Of a stretch of DNA of 9,702 nt, positions 5,947 to 9,702 are shown piece by piece (the stretch's first letter is position 1; each line of letters opens with the position of its first letter). This stretch comes from Opitutia bacterium. Its GTDB lineage: Bacteria; Verrucomicrobiota; Verrucomicrobiia; Opitutales; UBA953. The notes beneath the pieces were generated by a model that worked only from the letters and a program-made list of their open reading frames with translations, had not been told where the DNA came from and did not search any database. The DNA lies in NCBI GenBank assembly GCA_947463395.1, contig CANHRV010000030.1, positions 1-9,702 of the forward strand, in the 5' to 3' direction. Made by a program: the position numbers and the translations under genes.

Positions 5947-7785
5947 ATGGACCCTCTTCAATCCCTTCACTGGATTCTTTTTTTACCGCTCATCAGTGCG
6001 GCTATCATCGCCCTCTTTCTGCGTCGTCAAGGATTCATCGCCGCTTGGTTTTCAACCGCGACCGCTTTCGTCATCGCAGGCCTTGCCTTGAATCTGCTAC
6101 TAACCACTCAAGGAAAAATTGGTTGGCATTACGACTTAGCTAAATTGGGTGAAATCTCTTTAGGCTTTGGCTACCTGCTCGATGCCAATGCACGTCTCAT
6201 GCTGTTTGTCGTCTCTTTTGTCGCAGCTTGGATTCACCTCTTTTCGATTGGCTACATGCAAGATGATGAGGCACGCGGAAGATTCTTTGGCGGACTTTCT
6301 ATCTTCATGTTTTCGATTCTCGGCATCGTCCTCGCCGATAATTTATTAATGACCTTCATCTTCTGGGAACTGGTGGGCTTCAGTTCCTACATGCTAATTG
6401 CACATTATTTCGACAAAGACTTTGCTGCTGCTGCGTCTAAAAAAGCTTTCATCACCAATCGTGTTGGCGACTTAGGATTCATTCTCGGTATTGCTTTCTG
6501 CTTAAAACAGTATGGCACGCTCAATTTTGAAGCCTTATCCGCCGTGTCTTCTTTCCAAGGCTTTCCCGTCGTTGTTGGTCTTCTCTTGATGTGTGGCTTT
6601 TTAGGTAAATCCGCGCAATTCCCACTCCATGTTTGGTTAACCGATGCGATGGCTGGACCTACGCCTGTTTCCGCTCTGATTCACGCAGCCACGATGGTCG
6701 CCGCGGGTGTTTATTTCATGGCGAGAGTCAGTTTCCTTCTCGCGCCCGAGGTATTACAATGGATGGCTGTTTCCGGCGCCGGTATGGCCGCCTTGGCAGG
6801 ACTCTGTGCCTTAGCTCAAACCGATATTAAAAAGTCTCTCGCCTACTCGACGCTCGCTCACTTGGGAATCATGGGTTGCGCTCTTGGTCTCGGTCATCCC
6901 GAGTTAGCAGTCCTGCATATGGCGATGCATGCGTTTTTCAAAGCGACTCTATTCTTAGGTGCAGGATCGGTCATCCATGGATGTCACCACGAGCAGGATA
7001 TGCTTAAGATGGGAGGACTCCTTAAAAAAATGCCTATCACCGCTGCGACATTTATCGCCGCAACCCTTTCCAACTGCGCCGTACCCTTCTTCGCTGGTTG
7101 GTATTCTAAAGATGCCATCATCGAAGCCGCGTGGCATCAAAACCACTACGCTATCTTTGCCTTCCTCGCTCTCGCTGCTTTAGCGACCTGTCTATACAGT
7201 GGACGCATGTTGCGTCTGGTTTTCCTAGGACAACCTCAATCCAAGAATGCAGAACACGCTCATGAGTCACCTTGGACGATGACCACACCCATCATTATCC
7301 TCGGATTGGGTTATTCGATTGCCGCAGGGTTTGCCACCGATGCGCTCATACCTGCTTCTGCTCGACAAGTGATTGCCAAACCTTTGCAAGAAATGGCCTT
7401 CCATCTCAATGCTCCAGCGACCTGGGTAGGGCTTTTGGCACTCACTTTCGGTTTGTTAGGTAGCTTGAAGTTCTATGGCATCTTTCCTGGTCGAGACAGT
7501 CTACAGGTTTTCTCTCCGCAAACCTACAAGCTTCTTGAGTACCGCTATTTTGATCACGCTTATCGTTGGTACATTAATCATATTCAACGCCGTCTGGCTG
7601 AATTTATCGCCTTCCTTGATCTCTTAATCATCAACGGACTCGCTGTACGTTGGATTGCGGGAGGTTTCACAGCCGCTCTTGGTCAAATCACTTCCCGAAC
7701 TTTTCATCGCGGTCAAGCCCGTGGCTACGCCGTTTGGATTACACTCGGGTCCCTCTTATTCATCTGGTTCTTACTTGCTCGTTAA
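5947..7785 (+). CDS. nuoL: NADH-quinone oxidoreductase subunit L
   Basis: NuoL (ND5 homologue) is the distal antiporter-like proton-pumping subunit of complex I. The product has 612 residues, full length for the family, with many hydrophobic helices. The conserved polar axis is complete: Glu141 in TM5 (FWELVGFSSYML), Lys221 in TM7 (LGKSAQFPLHVWL), His246 in TM8 (ALIHAATMV), Lys332 (FFKATLFLGAGSVIH) and Lys388 (WYSKDAI). The canonical loop AMAGPTPVSALIHAATMVAA follows TM7. After about residue 505 the amphipathic lateral helix region (KFYGIFPG to the RRLAEFIAFLD segment) leads to a final membrane helix at about 593-610, the part that runs along the membrane arm and anchors NuoM and NuoN. It begins 6 bp after nuoK and ends 3 bp before nuoM. 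Related antiporter genes (Mrp, hydrogenase subunits) are excluded by the length and the neighbouring genes. Confidence 0.97.
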   Translation: MDPLQSLHWILFLPLISAAIIALFLRRQGFIAAWFSTATAFVIAGLALNLLLTTQGKIGWHYDLAKLGEISLGFGYLLDANARLMLFVVSFVAAWIHLFSIGYMQDDEARGRFFGGLSIFMFSILGIVLADNLLMTFIFWELVGFSSYMLIAHYFDKDFAAAASKKAFITNRVGDLGFILGIAFCLKQYGTLNFEALSAVSSFQGFPVVVGLLLMCGFLGKSAQFPLHVWLTDAMAGPTPVSALIHAATMVAAGVYFMARVSFLLAPEVLQWMAVSGAGMAALAGLCALAQTDIKKSLAYSTLAHLGIMGCALGLGHPELAVLHMAMHAFFKATLFLGAGSVIHGCHHEQDMLKMGGLLKKMPITAATFIAATLSNCAVPFFAGWYSKDAIIEAAWHQNHYAIFAFLALAALATCLYSGRMLRLVFLGQPQSKNAEHAHESPWTMTTPIIILGLGYSIAAGFATDALIPASARQVIAKPLQEMAFHLNAPATWVGLLALTFGLLGSLKFYGIFPGRDSLQVFSPQTYKLLEYRYFDHAYRWYINHIQRRLAEFIAFLDLLIINGLAVRWIAGGFTAALGQITSRTFHRGQARGYAVWITLGSLLFIWFLLAR

Positions 7786-7788
7786 TTC

Positions 7789-9339
7789 ATGGAAACTTTT
7801 AGCCAACTGAATCCTACTCTCTTAATCGCGGCCATTTTTACGCCGATTGTCGTAGGACTGATTCTTCTCGCCGGCAAATCTCTACCTCGAAGTTTTTCAT
7901 CGGCCTTCGCTTTCCTAGGTTTTGCACTCCCAGCCGTCATCGCGATTTGGTTATTCCTTCCCTGCTCCGAAGCTTTTGGTTCACCATTGAAACTTCGAGT
8001 TACAGGACTTTGGGGTTTCAACCTTGGTCTCAACGGCATTAGTTCACCTCTTTTTGCAATGACAGCGGTGGTGGGTCTAGCTGCAGGCATCAAAGCCCTC
8101 ATTCAAGAAGTGGAGAGTCGTAACACTTATCTTGGTCTGATTTTGTTCATGCTCGGTGGCACCCTCGGGGTTTTTGCCACCGACAACATCGTTGGTTTTT
8201 ATTTCTTCCACGAGTTCGCCCTCATCCCGACTTTCATCTTAACACTTTATTGGGGTGGCGAAGGTCGTCGCTCAGCCGCTATGCAGATGGCGATTTATTT
8301 AACGGTCGGTGCGATGCTTTCCTTGGCTGGTATTCTTATCGCCATGTCTGCGGCTGGATTAAGTTTAGGGGAGGCCACCTTTGTTAAACTTTTCCTCGCC
8401 CTACACACTCCACAAATAAGTTTACCAACCGCTACGGCAGCCATCACTCTTTTTGGTTTCGGCACTCTCGCCTCACTCTTTCCTTTCCACTCATGGGCTG
8501 CTCCCGGCTACTCAGCCGCACCGACACCCGTTTCGATGATACATGCGGGTGCTTTAAAAAAATTCGGTCTTTACGGTATTATTATTATTGCCGCTGCTTC
8601 GATGAACCTTGGTCAAGGTAGCCTGAGCAACTGGTTTTTAATTTGTGCGGTAGCTAATGTCGTCATTGCTGGTCTAATTTGTTTAGCACAACGAGACCTT
8701 AAACAATTAATCTCTTGGAGCTCGGTGGCGCACATGGGTCCGATTTTCTTGGGTATCTGGGTTTGCACGAGTCGTGGTGTGGCTGCGGGATTAGACGCTG
8801 CCATCTTTTTGATGGTTGCACACGGTCTCTCCTGTGCAGCCCTGTTCTTGCTAGCGAATGCCGTTCGTACACGCACTGGAACCTATCGTTTCGATGAACT
8901 GGGCGGTTTAGCCAAGCATACACCTATTCTAGCAGCGTGCTTTATCGCTGCGACGATGGCATCGGTGGGGCTTCCTGGATTCGGAAATTTCTGGGGTGAA
9001 ATCGGAGTCTTTCTTTCGCTGAAAGGAGAACCACTCTGGTTGCAAGCCCTCATCGCTTCAACCGTGGTTATTTCTGCCGTTTATTCTTTACGTGCTGTCG
9101 CCAGTGTTTTCTTTGGCCCCGTTTCCAAAGAAATTACCGAGCGGTTTTCCATCGCACCGTTTAAAGATCTCAGCGGCGCAGAACGATTGGCTACTTTTGT
9201 CTTACTCGGTGCTTCCCTCGTTATCGGCTTTGCTCCGCATTTAATTACCCGACACACCAATGAGGATGCTGAGGGATTAGCCAAGATAGCAAAAATAAAG
9301 AAAGCTCTCTCTAACTCTGCGAACCCTTCTGTCCGATGA
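7789..9339 (+). CDS. nuoM: NADH-quinone oxidoreductase subunit M, with atypical TM7
   Basis: NuoM (ND4 homologue) is the middle antiporter-like subunit of complex I; 516 residues is normal (E. coli 509). Family features include FFHEFALIPTFILTLYWGG with Glu142 (E. coli Glu144), the TM8 lysine Lys258 (E. coli Lys265) in AGALKKFGLYG, AQRDLKQLISWSSVAHMG at 300-317, and Glu404 in FGNFWGEIGVFLS (E. coli Glu407). The unusual part is TM7. The family pattern F-A-V-K-M-P-x-x-P-L-H-x-W-L-P-D is replaced by FGTLASLFPFHSWAAP, so Leu227 stands where the key lysine (E. coli Lys234) belongs. The ungapped alignment on both sides makes this firm. The following loop and TM8 (AAPTPVSMIHAG) look like NuoL and bring a His252. 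A lysine-rich tail ends the protein. It begins 3 bp after nuoL and overlaps nuoN by 4 bp. The reading frame is intact, so this is a variant rather than a broken gene. Confidence 0.94.
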   Translation: METFSQLNPTLLIAAIFTPIVVGLILLAGKSLPRSFSSAFAFLGFALPAVIAIWLFLPCSEAFGSPLKLRVTGLWGFNLGLNGISSPLFAMTAVVGLAAGIKALIQEVESRNTYLGLILFMLGGTLGVFATDNIVGFYFFHEFALIPTFILTLYWGGEGRRSAAMQMAIYLTVGAMLSLAGILIAMSAAGLSLGEATFVKLFLALHTPQISLPTATAAITLFGFGTLASLFPFHSWAAPGYSAAPTPVSMIHAGALKKFGLYGIIIIAAASMNLGQGSLSNWFLICAVANVVIAGLICLAQRDLKQLISWSSVAHMGPIFLGIWVCTSRGVAAGLDAAIFLMVAHGLSCAALFLLANAVRTRTGTYRFDELGGLAKHTPILAACFIAATMASVGLPGFGNFWGEIGVFLSLKGEPLWLQALIASTVVISAVYSLRAVASVFFGPVSKEITERFSIAPFKDLSGAERLATFVLLGASLVIGFAPHLITRHTNEDAEGLAKIAKIKKALSNSANPSVR

Positions 9340-9702
9340 TTTCCTTGCTTCCCACGATTGACGTCGCCTTCAAAGCCCTTGCCCCACAAAAGGCTGACTG
9401 GGCATCGATTCTTCCAGAAATCTCCATCGCGGGCCTCGCTCTCTTTTGTCTCATCCAAGCGATGGCCTTACCGAAGAGTCTACGTTGGCTCATTCCCAAC
9501 ACGGCACGAGTGGGAATCGCTCTCGTTTTCGTGATGACTTTGATTTCTGGCACCGCTTGGAATCCACACGAAGGCACCCTCACCACCTTTGCTGGCTTAC
9601 TTCAAATTTCCGACGTGACCGTTGGATTTAGAGCAACCTTCTTGCTCTGTGCTTTCTTAACCAGCCTCCTAGCCACGCCATTTCTTGAAGAAAGAAAAGC
9701 AA
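9336..9702 (+). CDS. nuoN: NADH-quinone oxidoreductase subunit N, N-terminal part
   Basis: The first 122 codons of the third antiporter-like complex I subunit (ND2 homologue) are present; the gene continues beyond the window. The ATG overlaps the nuoM stop in an ATGA arrangement, the usual mark of translational coupling. The peptide starts MISLLPTIDV, and DWASILPEISIAGLALFCL fits the family pattern of an LPE motif entering the first membrane helix (about 24-45). Further helices are at about 58-75 and 98-114. Only the poorly conserved N-terminus is visible, so the identification relies on the LPE motif, the hydrophobic pattern and the position directly after nuoM, where nuoN is normally found. 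The catalytic TM5 glutamate and TM7 lysine lie outside the window. Confidence 0.9.
   Translation, partial: MISLLPTIDVAFKALAPQKADWASILPEISIAGLALFCLIQAMALPKSLRWLIPNTARVGIALVFVMTLISGTAWNPHEGTLTTFAGLLQISDVTVGFRATFLLCAFLTSLLATPFLEERKA

Noticed and set aside
9081..9458. A 125-codon open frame on the minus strand across the nuoM/nuoN junction
   Set aside because: It is antisense to two conserved, overlapping nuo genes and has no family features.

Overview
The window comes from a Gram-negative (diderm) bacterial chromosome. The evidence is a Lol-type lipoprotein-sorting ABC transporter, which serves an outer membrane, and a bacterial complex I (Nuo) gene set. Base composition is close to half GC by eye. 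Most genes lack a clear Shine-Dalgarno sequence, and two use non-ATG starts (TTG for lolC, GTG for folA). These traits, together with a lysS-lolC-lolD order and an unusual NuoM, would suit a Verrucomicrobiota/PVC-type organism. That placement is an impression, not a demonstration. No mobile elements, CRISPR arrays, rRNA or tRNA genes were found.

The left part is a minus-strand cluster read from about 3.5 kb towards base 1. It holds lysS (class II lysyl-tRNA synthetase), lolC/E (lipoprotein-releasing permease), lolD (its ATPase) and the first 34 codons of a nitroreductase-like flavoprotein that runs off the left edge. lysS and lolC are 5 bp apart, lolC and lolD overlap by 8 bp, and the flavoprotein starts 38 bp after lolD, so the group looks like one operon.

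A divergent intergenic region of about 110 bp (3515-3627) separates lysS from the plus-strand genes. In the lysS sense it could form a hairpin capped by a GAAA tetraloop. The first plus-strand pair is thyA (thymidylate synthase) and folA (dihydrofolate reductase), 4 bp apart. Together they make dTMP and regenerate the tetrahydrofolate consumed in doing so.

After a 128-bp gap, five tightly packed genes, nuoJ, nuoK, nuoL, nuoM and nuoN, fill the rest; nuoN is cut by the right edge. They encode much of the proton-pumping membrane arm of NADH:quinone oxidoreductase. The remaining subunits (NuoA-I, including NuoH) are not directly upstream, because folA is there.

Most genes are ordinary housekeeping genes, and I see no evidence of an undescribed multi-gene system. 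The most notable point is in NuoM. Its transmembrane helix 7 has leucine where the family normally has the central pumping lysine, and the following loop and TM8 look partly NuoL-like, although the other key charged residues are kept.
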